From the NCBI RefSeq assembly GCF_000949475.1, contig NZ_JRHC01000002.1, forward strand, positions 558,001 through 622,000: 64,000 bases of DNA, read 5' to 3'. The notes under the pieces were generated by a model, which had not been told where the DNA came from, searched no databases, and saw only the letters and a program-made list of their open reading frames with translations. Below, in pieces: positions 27,922 through 37,296 of the stretch (positions are counted from its first letter, which is position 1; every line of letters starts with the position of its first letter). Source of the DNA: Draconibacterium sediminis. GTDB taxonomy: Bacteria > Bacteroidota > Bacteroidia > Bacteroidales > Prolixibacteraceae. The translations under genes and the position numbers were made by a program.

Positions 27922-29409
27922 TTATTGGTTTGCTCCAGCCATGATAGCATCAAGCGTCCGCTGGTCTTTTACGGTATAATCTGATCGATCAATTAAACCA
28001 CCTGTGTCCCACCAGAACGGAATCAGACCATTTTCCAGTGCTTTTCCTGTTACATAAGTAATCCAGTGATCAACTGAATTGTTGTGCTTCTCCAGTTCTT
28101 TGGGAACATTATCGCTATTCCCCCTCCGGTAAGTGCCGTACTCGCCCAGAATTACCGGGATACCCTTATCTACAAACTTGCTTTTTGCCAAACGAAACGA
28201 CTGATCTACTTCATCCTCTTCTCCGTATGTAGCATTGCGTTCCGGCTCAATATCAGAATGATAATCTTTACCCCAGTAATAAACCATTTTACCCCAACTT
28301 ACGTCTTCAGTCAATATGCAAAATTGAGAAGGACTGTAAAAATGCACCTCAGCCATTAAACGCCCCTCTATCTCATCCGAAGGCATGTTCATCAGATCAT
28401 TACTTTTTTCAATATTTGTACCTGGTCCCTGAACGACAAGCACCCTGTAGCTATTTCTTCCACCTGTAGAGCGGACTGCATTAATGAACGTTTGATGATA
28501 CGTATGAAGAGCCTCCATCTCTTCTACTGTTTTGACAGCCGGTTCGTTGGCACTGGCAAACATCAGATGCTCATCAAAATCGCGCATTGCTGTTGCAATT
28601 TGCTCCCAATAAGCTTTTTGTTTGGCACTCACAGAGTCCACTTTTTCCGGTTTACAGTTGTGCTCAAGCCAACCACCATCATAATGGATATTCAGAAGTA
28701 CGTACATATCGTTATTAACACAATAACCAACCACCTCTTTTACCCGGTTAAGCCATTCCGATTTTATGCGGGCTGTTTTATAATCTTCAATATGGATATT
28801 ATCTCCAGCCCAAGAGTAATCCTTTCTCCAATCCCAGTCCCAGGCACAAGGGATTCGGATAGCGTTAAATCCTTGTTGTTTTACAGCTTTTACATAGTCC
28901 TCGGTGATGGCAGGATTACCCCACGCTGTTACTGCGGGAGCTTCCATGGTGTTGCCGATATTCCACCCCAGTTTAATTTTTGCTGCAAGCTCTGTTGCTG
29001 AACTACTCATACCTGTTGCATCGGGAGCCTGGGGCGATGTATTGTAAGAGGGAAATAACCGGCTTACCTGCAAAACTTTAACCCGGCGAGACTGTCCATT
29101 TGACGAGTTAATAACCAAGGTAGTTGAACGGGTTGCGCCGGTACTGTTAACCGTTGTTGACAATTCAATGGTACTGCTTCCACTATTCCCTGAAAGTTGA
29201 CTTACCTGCAACCACGTCACAGAATTGCTTGTACTCCATGAGTCGTTCGCATCTATTATAATTGTTGCCTGCCCGCCTTCTGCTTCAAAATTTACCTCTC
29301 CTACAGAAACCGTTAGCACACTGTCCACCGGGTCGGTACCTTCGCAGGATACAAAAAACAGAACTACACTAAGAAAAACTAAAATTTTCTGATTTAATCT
29401 AAACATCAT
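27922..29409 (-). CDS. BACON-GH5 endo-glycanase lipoprotein
   Basis: A 495-residue lipoprotein (SC near 22) with a BACON domain (about 32-118) followed by a GH5 catalytic barrel. Visible are KLGWNIGNTMEAP near 148, RIPCAWDW near 184, the acid/base Glu in ANEPAV near 288, VHFYSP near 342 and the nucleophile Glu in LGEYGTY near 423. The architecture matches surface endo-glucanases/xyloglucanases such as the BACON-GH5 of Bacteroides ovatus, and the placement directly after SusC-SusD-SGBP is the same. It is the only clear endo-acting enzyme of PUL-A and would cut the main chain at the cell surface. Subfamily (xyloglucanase, mixed-linkage glucanase or mannanase) needs a phylogeny. Confidence 0.88.
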   Translation of the reverse strand: MMFRLNQKILVFLSVVLFFVSCEGTDPVDSVLTVSVGEVNFEAEGGQATIIIDANDSWSTSNSVTWLQVSQLSGNSGSSTIELSTTVNSTGATRSTTLVINSSNGQSRRVKVLQVSRLFPSYNTSPQAPDATGMSSSATELAAKIKLGWNIGNTMEAPAVTAWGNPAITEDYVKAVKQQGFNAIRIPCAWDWDWRKDYSWAGDNIHIEDYKTARIKSEWLNRVKEVVGYCVNNDMYVLLNIHYDGGWLEHNCKPEKVDSVSAKQKAYWEQIATAMRDFDEHLMFASANEPAVKTVEEMEALHTYHQTFINAVRSTGGRNSYRVLVVQGPGTNIEKSNDLMNMPSDEIEGRLMAEVHFYSPSQFCILTEDVSWGKMVYYWGKDYHSDIEPERNATYGEEDEVDQSFRLAKSKFVDKGIPVILGEYGTYRRGNSDNVPKELEKHNNSVDHWITYVTGKALENGLIPFWWDTGGLIDRSDYTVKDQRTLDAIMAGANQ

Positions 29410-29483
29410 TTAACTATAAAAATTATTGAACAATTGAAGAATATAATCTGCCGGGCAGATACCCAACAGACTTACAAAATAAA

Positions 29484-29520
29484 GTTGTGGACAAACAGGA
29501 GTCTTCTGCCTGCCCACAAC
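29484..29520 (-). terminator. Stem-loop between SGBP and enzyme genes (partial terminator?)
   Basis: GTTGTGG (29484-29490) pairs with CCACAAC (29514-29520), with an inner AGG/CCT pairing. On the minus strand it is followed by TTTATTTTG. It lies directly after the SGBP stop codon and before GH5, where it could reduce read-through into the enzyme genes or protect the upstream mRNA. Confidence 0.5.
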
Positions 29521-29528
29521 AAAAAATA

Positions 29529-31088
29529 CTATCGTCGTACCACTCTGAAATTATCAAAAGCTGCTTCAAAATTTTCTGTAGTTGAAGTGCGATAGTTATG
29601 GAGATAAACTCTCATGTAAGTCTTTCCTGAGTCTGCATTTAGCAAATCCGATACTTTTGAGATAGAATCTCCTTCGCCGTCATTAAGACGGAACGCGGAT
29701 AACGGAATACTAATAGTTTGCCACCCGTCAGTAGTAACAGCAACAGACTTAGTTGCGGATACTTTCCACGGTTCGTATCGTGCTATATAATTACTTGCAC
29801 TTGCTGTTCTAAAACAAAGCGTACCTCCGCTCCATGGTTTCGTAACATTCATTTCAAATTTTAAGGCCCAATTGTCGCCTGAATCATCCAGGTTCTCTGT
29901 TGGTACCCATTGACCACCTCCGTCGTTAATAAGAATTTGATTTCCTCCCCAACCATCTAGATAACCATCTTCTCCGGCTTCCAAAGGAGCACTCTTATAA
30001 ACCAGGTACATAGCACCGTAACCAACGCCATAATCAGAATTATAGGAAGGCCAACCCGAGTTAGGATCTGAGGCATAAATATTCACATCGCCGTTACCCC
30101 AGCCCCAACCGAAGTAGTCACCCCACTCCATATTGGCTAAAATGCCTACGCCACCAGAGTTGATGTATGCAATATCATTCACATTAAAGACAGTTGTAAA
30201 TGAACCCGCCAGTGTTGTAATCTCAACCGGACCGCTTTGCGCCAATGCAGGAGAAACAAAGCTTAGAACAGACTCATCTTCCACTTGATAGTCGGTTATT
30301 TCGGTACCAGCAAAAGTAAGACTTTGAATTGCGGTAAAGTTAAACCCAAATAAATGAACCATATCTCCTTCAAAGGGCACCTCTAATGAAATATTTAATA
30401 TTACCGGAGGACCAACAATTCTGATTGAGAAACTAGTTGCTCCAATGTCGGTGGTATAAGTAATGGTATTTGCCAATAAAGCATTGGAGCCCGATAAATC
30501 AGCAGGCACCTGCACAATGGCACTTGTGTCGGTATAAACCACCTTGCTTAAATCGGCAGCAATACCCTGGAACGCAATTTCGGTGGCATCCTTGAGGTTG
30601 TATCCAACAATATTGATTTCATCGCCGGGGTACAACACATTAACAACTGTATCATTTGGAGCAGCTTCACCGCTTCTCACGTGAGCAATCAGTGGGTCTC
30701 CTATAATGTTGATATTAAATGTAGCCATCCCCCCTTCACTGATTGCAGTTACGATATTAAGTTCATCAGCCGGAACTGATTCAAATGGGATATCAGGCAA
30801 TTGTACTACAAGGCTTCCATCAGCAAAAAGCGCTGTGTTAATTGTAGCAGGTACAGAGCCAAAATTCACCTGAGTAACAGTGCTCAGGTTTTGTCCCAAC
30901 AAAACGACCCATTGGCCGGTTTGTATCGTTGTTACAGCCGTATCGTTGGGAGAAGCTTCATAATTTATCACACCAGTAATAACCGGTGGTTCCATTTGTT
31001 CCTCCTGGCAAGCCGATCCAAATAAGATCACCACTGCTAAAAATAGTAGCTGCCAGTAATAGATGTAATTATTTTTTCTATTTTTCAT
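29529..31088 (-). CDS. Surface glycan-binding lipoprotein (SGBP-B type, IPT/TIG repeats)
   Basis: A 519-residue surface lipoprotein (lipobox FGSAC, Cys27). Three IPT/TIG-like Ig domains (about 35-130, 135-225, 228-300) lead to a C-terminal binding domain of about 210 residues rich in Trp, Tyr and Gly (MEWGDYFGWGWGNGD near 320, LDGWGGNQ, YEPWKV). This is the layout of SGBP-B proteins such as the xyloglucan-binding SGBP-B of B. ovatus. It is 23 bp downstream of SusD1 and upstream of the GH5 gene. It probably captures the polymer at the surface and hands it to the SusCD complex. Binding specificity is inferred only from gene context. Confidence 0.85.
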   Translation of the reverse strand: MKNRKNNYIYYWQLLFLAVVILFGSACQEEQMEPPVITGVINYEASPNDTAVTTIQTGQWVVLLGQNLSTVTQVNFGSVPATINTALFADGSLVVQLPDIPFESVPADELNIVTAISEGGMATFNINIIGDPLIAHVRSGEAAPNDTVVNVLYPGDEINIVGYNLKDATEIAFQGIAADLSKVVYTDTSAIVQVPADLSGSNALLANTITYTTDIGATSFSIRIVGPPVILNISLEVPFEGDMVHLFGFNFTAIQSLTFAGTEITDYQVEDESVLSFVSPALAQSGPVEITTLAGSFTTVFNVNDIAYINSGGVGILANMEWGDYFGWGWGNGDVNIYASDPNSGWPSYNSDYGVGYGAMYLVYKSAPLEAGEDGYLDGWGGNQILINDGGGQWVPTENLDDSGDNWALKFEMNVTKPWSGGTLCFRTASASNYIARYEPWKVSATKSVAVTTDGWQTISIPLSAFRLNDGEGDSISKVSDLLNADSGKTYMRVYLHNYRTSTTENFEAAFDNFRVVRR

Positions 31089-31111
31089 TGTTGTTACTTT
31101 TTTCTTTTATA

Positions 31112-32707
31112 CTAAAAATAAGGTACGGGGGCGTCTAACAACATTGGGTTAGCCGTTATTTCAGGTGATGGGATTGGGAGCCTGAATGAATTGGCTGTAG
31201 CCGGCGTAATAACGCCAAAAGGATTCTCCGGTTCCGCAACTCCGTCGTTATATTTGAAGGTAACACGCTCTCCTTCATTCAGAAGGCTGATCGCTTTCTG
31301 GGGGTTGTAGTATGAAAGGCTTACCAAATCACCCCAATATTGGCTTTCGGCAGCCAGCTCAATCCTTCGTTCTTTAAGCAGAATATCGGCATCAATCAAG
31401 TTTAACGGCTGAAGCCCCGCCCTTTCACGAACTTTATTAAAGTACATCAGCGCATCAGCATCTCCGGTTGAGCTGTTGTTACCCAGAATTGCTTCGGCGT
31501 AAACCAGGTAAACATCAGCAAGCCGCAGCAATGCGTTATGCTCGGCAGAAGAATATAAGGTCATAATTGGGACGTTGTTATCTTTTTTCGTTCCAATGAT
31601 GTGTTTCTTTAGTCCGTTTTCGCCAGTAAAAGTATATCCGCCGGCGGCCGCGTTTAACTCCGGATAAAAATCGCCCTTAAACATAAAAGTTGCTTTGCGT
31701 CGGATTGTATCATCCTCTGAATATTGCAGAAACATATCATAGCTGGGCCTGATTCCAAACCAACCAGCCTGTCCGTCGGCAGAAATTTCAGTACCGCCCG
31801 GAGAATAAATTTGTAACATATTCCCGTGAAACCAATCACTGGTGGTGGGATCCCAACGCAAAGCAAACAGCGCTTCATCGTTGTAATTGTTCTTTGTTTT
31901 GAATAGATCCGCGTAATTTTCCATCAATTCCAGTCCACTGTTTTTACAAACATTGCCTGCATATACTTTGGCACTATCCAAAAGTGCCTGGTCACGATTT
32001 CCGATACTTTGCGGATCTAAACCTGACCATGATAAATAGACTTTAGCCAGCAACCCTTGTGCAGACCAAGAGGTAACTCTTCCGCGCTCCCAGTCTGAAT
32101 CGACCGCCTCAGGAAGATTCTGCGCGGCAAATGTCAGGTCGTTTACAATAAACTGGTACACATCATTCACCAGGTTACGTGGAACCAAAGGCGAACTAAT
32201 CAGTTCGGTATTGTCTTCGATGATTGGAACGTCGCCCCATAACAGCCCCAGGTTATAGTAAGCATATGCACGAATAAACCTGGCTTCGGCAAGGGCTGCA
32301 TTTTTATCGGCTTCGGGAACAGATTCCGGTGTTTTTGCATTTATCGCATTTATGGTTGTATTACAATGAGCAATTACCTTGTACATGCCTCTCCAGTTGG
32401 CAATTACAGTTCCGTTAAGGCCTGTAACCGAGAAGGTATTGAGCTGAACAGCATCGTCATTATATCCGAGTACCATGTTTCCACTCATCACATCGCCTAT
32501 GGTTAGATAACTGGTATAGGTATATTCGGCCCAGGGCGCACCGGCATATAAAGCAGCAGTTGCCAGTTTCAAATCAGATGTAGTTTGATAGAAGTTTTCC
32601 GTACTGATCTCTGATATTGGTGGGCGATCGAGAAAGTCCTTACTACAGGAGGCCAATAATCCGGCAAAAAGAAGCACCAGATAAAATATTTTTGATTTCA
32701 ATTTCAT
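31112..32707 (-). CDS. SusD-family glycan-binding lipoprotein (SusD1)
   Basis: A 531-residue RagB/SusD family lipoprotein (lipobox LLASC, Cys21) that caps the SusC transporter at the outer surface. The TPR-rich helical core is clear: EARFIRAYAYYNLGLLWGDVPII near 135 and ERRIELAAESQYWGDLV near 445. It starts 12 bp after the SusC1 stop, typical of the paired arrangement. Aromatic residues that would define the glycan-binding face cannot be assigned without a structure. Confidence 0.95.
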   Translation of the reverse strand: MKLKSKIFYLVLLFAGLLASCSKDFLDRPPISEISTENFYQTTSDLKLATAALYAGAPWAEYTYTSYLTIGDVMSGNMVLGYNDDAVQLNTFSVTGLNGTVIANWRGMYKVIAHCNTTINAINAKTPESVPEADKNAALAEARFIRAYAYYNLGLLWGDVPIIEDNTELISSPLVPRNLVNDVYQFIVNDLTFAAQNLPEAVDSDWERGRVTSWSAQGLLAKVYLSWSGLDPQSIGNRDQALLDSAKVYAGNVCKNSGLELMENYADLFKTKNNYNDEALFALRWDPTTSDWFHGNMLQIYSPGGTEISADGQAGWFGIRPSYDMFLQYSEDDTIRRKATFMFKGDFYPELNAAAGGYTFTGENGLKKHIIGTKKDNNVPIMTLYSSAEHNALLRLADVYLVYAEAILGNNSSTGDADALMYFNKVRERAGLQPLNLIDADILLKERRIELAAESQYWGDLVSLSYYNPQKAISLLNEGERVTFKYNDGVAEPENPFGVITPATANSFRLPIPSPEITANPMLLDAPVPYF

Positions 32708-32719
32708 AGCATTCGTTTT

Positions 32720-35700
32720 TTATTTCGACAAAGTGATGTTTAGACCCAATGTAAACCTCCGGGCCTGAGGATAGTAACCATTATCAATACCTGCATTTAT
32801 TGGATCCCAAGATCCAACTTCAGGATCCATTCCTGAATATTTTGTGATTGTAAAAGCATTGGTAACGTTTGCATAAACCCGTAAGGCACTGATGTGAGCT
32901 CTACTCAGCAGATTCTCAGAGAAAGTATACCCCAATGAAATGGTTTTGCATCGAACGAAAGACCCGTCTTCAATAAATTTGTCAGAAAATCTCAGGTTAT
33001 CGTTAGTATTGTCATTTCGAACTCCCGGGATATCCGTGTCGGGATTGGTAACAATAACATTATAAGGATCAGTATCTGATCCTTCCGGATCAATCAACTC
33101 TAGTTTAGCATAATTGCTCAATGAATTGAAATAGCCAAAACTTGAGCGTGGATTTTCAGCGGTTACACGCAATTCGTTAAATACTTTATTTCCAATACTG
33201 GCACTGAGAAATACATTCAAATCAAAATTTCTATAATTAAAGGTGTTGTTTAACCCCATTTGTACTTTCGGAATTGGCGAACCAAGATAGGTTTGGTCTT
33301 TTTCATCAATTATTCCGTCGCCATTCAAATCTTTAAATTTGAGATCGCCATACCAAATACTACCGGCAGCATTCGCAAAGGGCAAGATTTCGCCATTTTT
33401 AACCGGCCTGGCGTGAGGCTTAATACCATTTTCCTCATCGCCAAAAACATCAATGGCCGATGCAAATACGCCGCCATCAACAACGTATCCGTAAAAATCA
33501 CCAATTGATCTTCCAACCACCGTCTTACTGTACCGGCCCATGATAGGTGCCCCGTCTGCGTTAAGTTTTAGCACTTTATTGATGTTTCGCGACACCGTCA
33601 GGTCTGTCTTCCAGGTAAAGTTTCTTGCCTGTATATTGGTTGAACTGATTCTGAAATCAAATCCTTTGTTTTCCATGGATCCTACGTTTACCCATGGTGC
33701 GTCCAATCCCCCTGGATTCCAGCCGATAGCGGTACCCGAGTACATGGGTAGCGATGTTTGCATAGCGAGGCCTTCAGTCTTTTTCAGGTAAAAATCGACT
33801 GAAAAATTCAACCGCCAGTTAAAAAATGTCGCGTCGAGACCAATATTGGAACTTTCGGTTTGTTCCCATTCCAAATCAGGGTTTGCAATGTTTTGCGTAA
33901 GTTGCGATACGGTGCTTACACCGGTAGGCACAGTGGCCAGCGTTGATGTGTAAACGTAATTACGTCCGGCTTGCCTGTTGGTTAATCCATAACCCAAACG
34001 CAGTTTTAATTCGTTAACTTTATTTACACCTTTCAAAAAATTCTCGTTGTTGACTTTCCATGCCAAGGCGCCGGAATATGACAAGATCCAGCGTTTGTCT
34101 TCGGCATACATGGAAGCCCCGTCCTCGCGAATGTTCCCGGTAAACAAATATTTATCGTTAATCCCCAAATTTAAACGGCCAAAAAACGATTCCTTGGAAC
34201 TATGGGCTTTCCCTCCGCCATTTGTTGCCGTTGTAGGATCGCCCCCATTTATTACCTGCACATTGTTGGACGGGTAATTTTTACGTGAAGCCTCCAAAGA
34301 TTGTGATTTGTCCAGTGACGCCTCGTGACCGGCCATTGCCTTTAAACTGTATTTATCGTCAAACTGGTGGGAGTAAGTAAGGTAATTCTTTAAAGAGGTA
34401 TAAACGCCTTCGTTAAAATAAGACGCCCCCTCGCTTATTAGTCGCTCCAGATTTCCCATCTTGTAACTTGGGTTAAAAACATCTCTGGTGGCTATGGTAA
34501 AATTCCCTGAAGCTTCGTTACGTAACACCAGGTCTTTGGTAAAGGTAATTTCGGCATAAAGGTTACCAAAAACCTGCTTCCGGTTGGCCTCATTTTTATT
34601 AATTAACGCAATTGCGTAAGGGTTAACCCGTTGTTGCACCCATCCTACAGTACTGGTAGATCCCCCCCAACTGCCGTCGTTGTTCTGTACCGCAATATCA
34701 GGAGTTTGCTCTAAAGCTGCCCTAATAACACTTGAATTTGTGCTGTTGATGTTTTCATCAATATTCACCAGTTGAAGGCTTGTACCTATTTTTAGCCAAT
34801 TAGTTGTTTTATTGTCAAGGTTTAGACGAAAAGAAAGCCGCTCGAACTTCGACCCCAATGCAATGCCTTCCTCGCTTTGGTATGCTCCCGACAGCAAATA
34901 CTGGGTGCGTGTATCACCCCCACTAACGGTAAGCGTATGAGTTGAGGTAGGTGCGTTTCGAAAAAGAACCTCCTGCCAATCGGTACCTTCGCCAAGGTAT
35001 TCGGGATTAGCCAGCTCTGGTCGTTCGTCGAACCCCCAGCCAATACCGGCATTACGCTCGTTTACAAAGGTGGCAAATTCTCTCAGGTTCATTACCGGTA
35101 GTTTGTCTGTCAACTGTTGGGTACCGGCAGAAAATTCGTAGGTAATTTTAGGTGGAGCTATCCTGCCCCTTTTGGTTGTAATAATGATTACACCATCGGT
35201 TCCTTTTGAACCGTAAATGGCTGTGGCAGACGCATCTTTTAAAACGTCAACCGATTCAATATCTGAAGGATTTATACCGGCGAGCGGATTGGTGCCGCCT
35301 CCAACCCCGGCTATTCCCTGTAGTTCTACCCCATCAAGTACATACAAGGGACCAGAACTACTAAAGCCCGTAATACCACGAATTTGTACGGAGACAGCGC
35401 CTCCTGGCTGTCCGGATGTTTGCGTAACCATCATTCCCGGGATACGGCCCTGAAGCGATTGTTCTAGCGTTACCGACTGCGACTGGCTGATTTCCTCAGC
35501 ATTAACCGATGATACCGCTCCGGTAATGTTTTTTCGTTTTTCCCAACCGTAACCAACAGAAACAACTACTTCTTCCAGTCCGATAGACTCTTCTTCCATT
35601 GTTACATCTATTTTTCTTCTTCCGGCAACCTCAATTTCGGTCTTTTTCATCCCCACGAAAGAAAAAACAAGGACTCCATCTCCGGGAACATCCTCCAATG

Positions 35701-35920
35701 AATATTTTCCATCAGCATCCGTGATCGTACCTCGATCTGTACCTTTTACAACAATGCTAACACCAGGCAAAAACTCTCCTTCGTGCTGAGATTTTACCAC
35801 CCCGGAAATTGCAATGTTTTGTCCGAAGGAAGGAATGCCCCATAGTACCATTAATAAAATGACATAAAGACTCCTAACTGAAGCCCTTTGCCATATTAAA
35901 AAACTTCGCGTTTTTTTCAT
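32720..35920 (-). CDS. SusC-family TonB-dependent transporter (SusC1)
   Basis: An outer-membrane TonB-dependent transporter of 1066 residues importing oligosaccharides with SusD1. The frame is open for another 26 codons upstream to 35998, but the start at 35920 is preferred because the protein then begins MKKTRSFLIW, matching the paralogue SusC2. Order: signal peptide (to about 34, GIPSFGQ), CarboxypepD_reg-like beta domain (about 38-110), TonB-box region (EEVVVSVGYG), plug (about 120-250, with PLYVLDGVE and DVLKDASATAIYGSKGTDGVI) and a 22-strand barrel ending in GLNITLSK. Its first 115 residues and 5' leader closely match SusC2, while the rest is divergent. It is preceded by a 528-bp gap with promoter signals. 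Confidence 0.95.
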   Translation of the reverse strand: MKKTRSFLIWQRASVRSLYVILLMVLWGIPSFGQNIAISGVVKSQHEGEFLPGVSIVVKGTDRGTITDADGKYSLEDVPGDGVLVFSFVGMKKTEIEVAGRRKIDVTMEEESIGLEEVVVSVGYGWEKRKNITGAVSSVNAEEISQSQSVTLEQSLQGRIPGMMVTQTSGQPGGAVSVQIRGITGFSSSGPLYVLDGVELQGIAGVGGGTNPLAGINPSDIESVDVLKDASATAIYGSKGTDGVIIITTKRGRIAPPKITYEFSAGTQQLTDKLPVMNLREFATFVNERNAGIGWGFDERPELANPEYLGEGTDWQEVLFRNAPTSTHTLTVSGGDTRTQYLLSGAYQSEEGIALGSKFERLSFRLNLDNKTTNWLKIGTSLQLVNIDENINSTNSSVIRAALEQTPDIAVQNNDGSWGGSTSTVGWVQQRVNPYAIALINKNEANRKQVFGNLYAEITFTKDLVLRNEASGNFTIATRDVFNPSYKMGNLERLISEGASYFNEGVYTSLKNYLTYSHQFDDKYSLKAMAGHEASLDKSQSLEASRKNYPSNNVQVINGGDPTTATNGGGKAHSSKESFFGRLNLGINDKYLFTGNIREDGASMYAEDKRWILSYSGALAWKVNNENFLKGVNKVNELKLRLGYGLTNRQAGRNYVYTSTLATVPTGVSTVSQLTQNIANPDLEWEQTESSNIGLDATFFNWRLNFSVDFYLKKTEGLAMQTSLPMYSGTAIGWNPGGLDAPWVNVGSMENKGFDFRISSTNIQARNFTWKTDLTVSRNINKVLKLNADGAPIMGRYSKTVVGRSIGDFYGYVVDGGVFASAIDVFGDEENGIKPHARPVKNGEILPFANAAGSIWYGDLKFKDLNGDGIIDEKDQTYLGSPIPKVQMGLNNTFNYRNFDLNVFLSASIGNKVFNELRVTAENPRSSFGYFNSLSNYAKLELIDPEGSDTDPYNVIVTNPDTDIPGVRNDNTNDNLRFSDKFIEDGSFVRCKTISLGYTFSENLLSRAHISALRVYANVTNAFTITKYSGMDPEVGSWDPINAGIDNGYYPQARRFTLGLNITLSK

Positions 35921-36001
35921 AGAACATAAATTTAGATTATTAAAGTCAGCTTTAATTAGCTCAATATCAGCCGCTAATTTAGACCCAATAGCATCCATAG
36001 A

Positions 36002-36022
36002 GGGGCTACCATGTATTTTATG
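36002..36022 (-). promoter_or_regulatory. Candidate regulator site upstream of SusC1
   Basis: On the minus strand the block reads AAAATACATGGTAGCCCC, 82 nt before the SusC1 start. A closely similar block stands 83 nt before the SusC2 start (42218-42240), and a related one beside the second HTCS gene (63313-63330). The equal spacing suggests a promoter-proximal binding site for the HTCS regulator, but common ancestry of the duplicated leaders is an alternative. Confidence 0.4.
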
Positions 36023-36379
36023 AGGGATGATAATGTGTTATTTAAAAGTGACCTCTGACCATAGTTTCTAGTAAACGTTTAAGCTCTAACTATTTACTCC
36101 TATTCTTTAAACCTGCTAAACGTTTTATGGCTGGCGACCTCTCCTTATCATAAGCAGGATAACAAAACCGGAAGCATGGTAAAAGATAAAAACGGGACGG
36201 AGTCAACCGGATTGAAAGTAAAAAGCTAAAGGATCTTTCGACCACTCGTTTCTGATGCTTTGTGATAATCATCGTTACCGGATATTTTTTGTAGTTGTAG
36301 GAAGAATTTTAAAATAGTAAAGGCCCTTGATTGTTGGCTTGGCGGGTTTCGAAGTTTCACTTTGTGTTATTGACTTTTC

Positions 36380-36423
36380 AAAAAAAAAGGGGCAACTTGT
36401 TTTAATATAAAAACAGCCGCCCC
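36380..36423 (-). terminator. Rho-independent terminator of the SusC2-SusD2-SusE operon
   Basis: On the minus strand GGGGC...CTGTTTT pairs with AAAACA...GCCCC (plus 36389-36393 with 36419-36423, and the inner AAAACAG region), followed by nine T (plus 36380-36388). It lies 25 bp after the SusE-like stop, so the SusC1 operon needs its own promoter. Confidence 0.9.
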
Positions 36424-36448
36424 GTATTCAAATCCCAAGATTTATTAA

Positions 36449-37273
36449 TCAATGTGAATCATAATAGTCTTTTGTAATATAGTTATAGATTAACCAGTTG
36501 TTTGGATCTTTTTTTGCAATCAATTGCATGTGATCCGCGTCAAGGCTTTTTATCGTCATTAATGCATTCCAGTTAGCAACCTGGCCTCCTTGTGCTTTAT
36601 CATGGATAACCTCGGCACCATAAGTGATCAATTCACTGCTTTCCGGGAACAACATAAAAGTACCCGTACCTGATAAATCAGGGAACATTTTATTGTCACA
36701 GGTGAAATTCGCATTTCCAATCAAATTAAAGGTCATGGTTCCATAATCGCCGGCGCTAACTCCAGCCCACGGAATATCTGAAAAAGCAGGATCCCATTCC
36801 CATCCGGTGCCACCAAAATAAAATGGCCCCGAAAAGTATTTGCTCACAGCGTTGGCATCCAAATCCAGCACCCAGGTTTTCGATTGGTTAATCCCCCCGG
36901 TAAGGTATGTCCACATCGGATCGCTTACAAAATCTTCGTCTACGGTTGTTATTGTAAACGTGTATGGATCCGCAGTCACAAGTCCGCCGGGAGTTTCAAC
37001 GGTATAAGTAATGGTGTAATCACCAGGGAACGGTATGGTTATGGTCTCATCTAATTTAATTGAAGTACCTACGGGTGTTACCCAATATGGCTGAGCCCCC
37101 GGAGTTTCACTTTTCAGGTGAAACTTATTTGGATTCTGAGAATCTACCGTCACAGAGAATTTCACTGCGCTTTTGTCCAATGGCTCCTGCAATTCATATT
37201 CGTCGGGCATACATGCTGTGAACATGATTGCCACCAATGACAATACCGAAAATATTCTTAATATCTTGTTCAT
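36449..37273 (-). CDS. SusE-position surface lipoprotein with PKD-like domain
   Basis: A 274-residue lipoprotein (lipobox MFTAC, Cys21) in the place where SusE/SGBP genes occur. A PKD/Ig-like beta domain spans about 35-110 (FPGDYTITYTVETPGG), and a C-terminal domain rich in Trp, Gly and Asp (about 115-274, with TWVLDLDANAVSKYF and GTGWEWDPAF) follows. It probably binds the same glycan as SusC2D2. It starts 23 bp after SusD2 and is followed by the operon terminator. The C-terminal part recurs in Bacteroidota PULs, but I cannot name its domain. Confidence 0.75.
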   Translation of the reverse strand: MNKILRIFSVLSLVAIMFTACMPDEYELQEPLDKSAVKFSVTVDSQNPNKFHLKSETPGAQPYWVTPVGTSIKLDETITIPFPGDYTITYTVETPGGLVTADPYTFTITTVDEDFVSDPMWTYLTGGINQSKTWVLDLDANAVSKYFSGPFYFGGTGWEWDPAFSDIPWAGVSAGDYGTMTFNLIGNANFTCDNKMFPDLSGTGTFMLFPESSELITYGAEVIHDKAQGGQVANWNALMTIKSLDADHMQLIAKKDPNNWLIYNYITKDYYDSH

Positions 37274-37296
37274 AATAATCGTAATTTAAAGTTCAT

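Larger units (their letters stand above)
35921..36448. other. 528-bp intergenic region upstream of SusC1
   Basis: From right to left it holds the SusE-operon terminator (36380-36423), about 350 bp of AT-rich sequence in which I find no credible gene (a 60-codon frame at 36090-36272 is not protein-like), the conserved ATGG element (36002-36022) and the SusC1 leader (35921-36001), which is homologous to the SusC2 leader. Two AAACGTTT palindromes near 36074 and 36118 are present, of unknown meaning. Confidence 0.6.

Noticed and set aside
35921-35998. 26-codon N-terminal extension of SusC1
   Set aside because: Only the start at 35920 gives a signal peptide and aligns with SusC2; the extension overlaps the conserved non-coding leader.
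36090-36272. 60-codon frame upstream of SusC1
   Set aside because: Composition is not protein-like, it has no recognisable features, and it lies in a probable regulatory gap.
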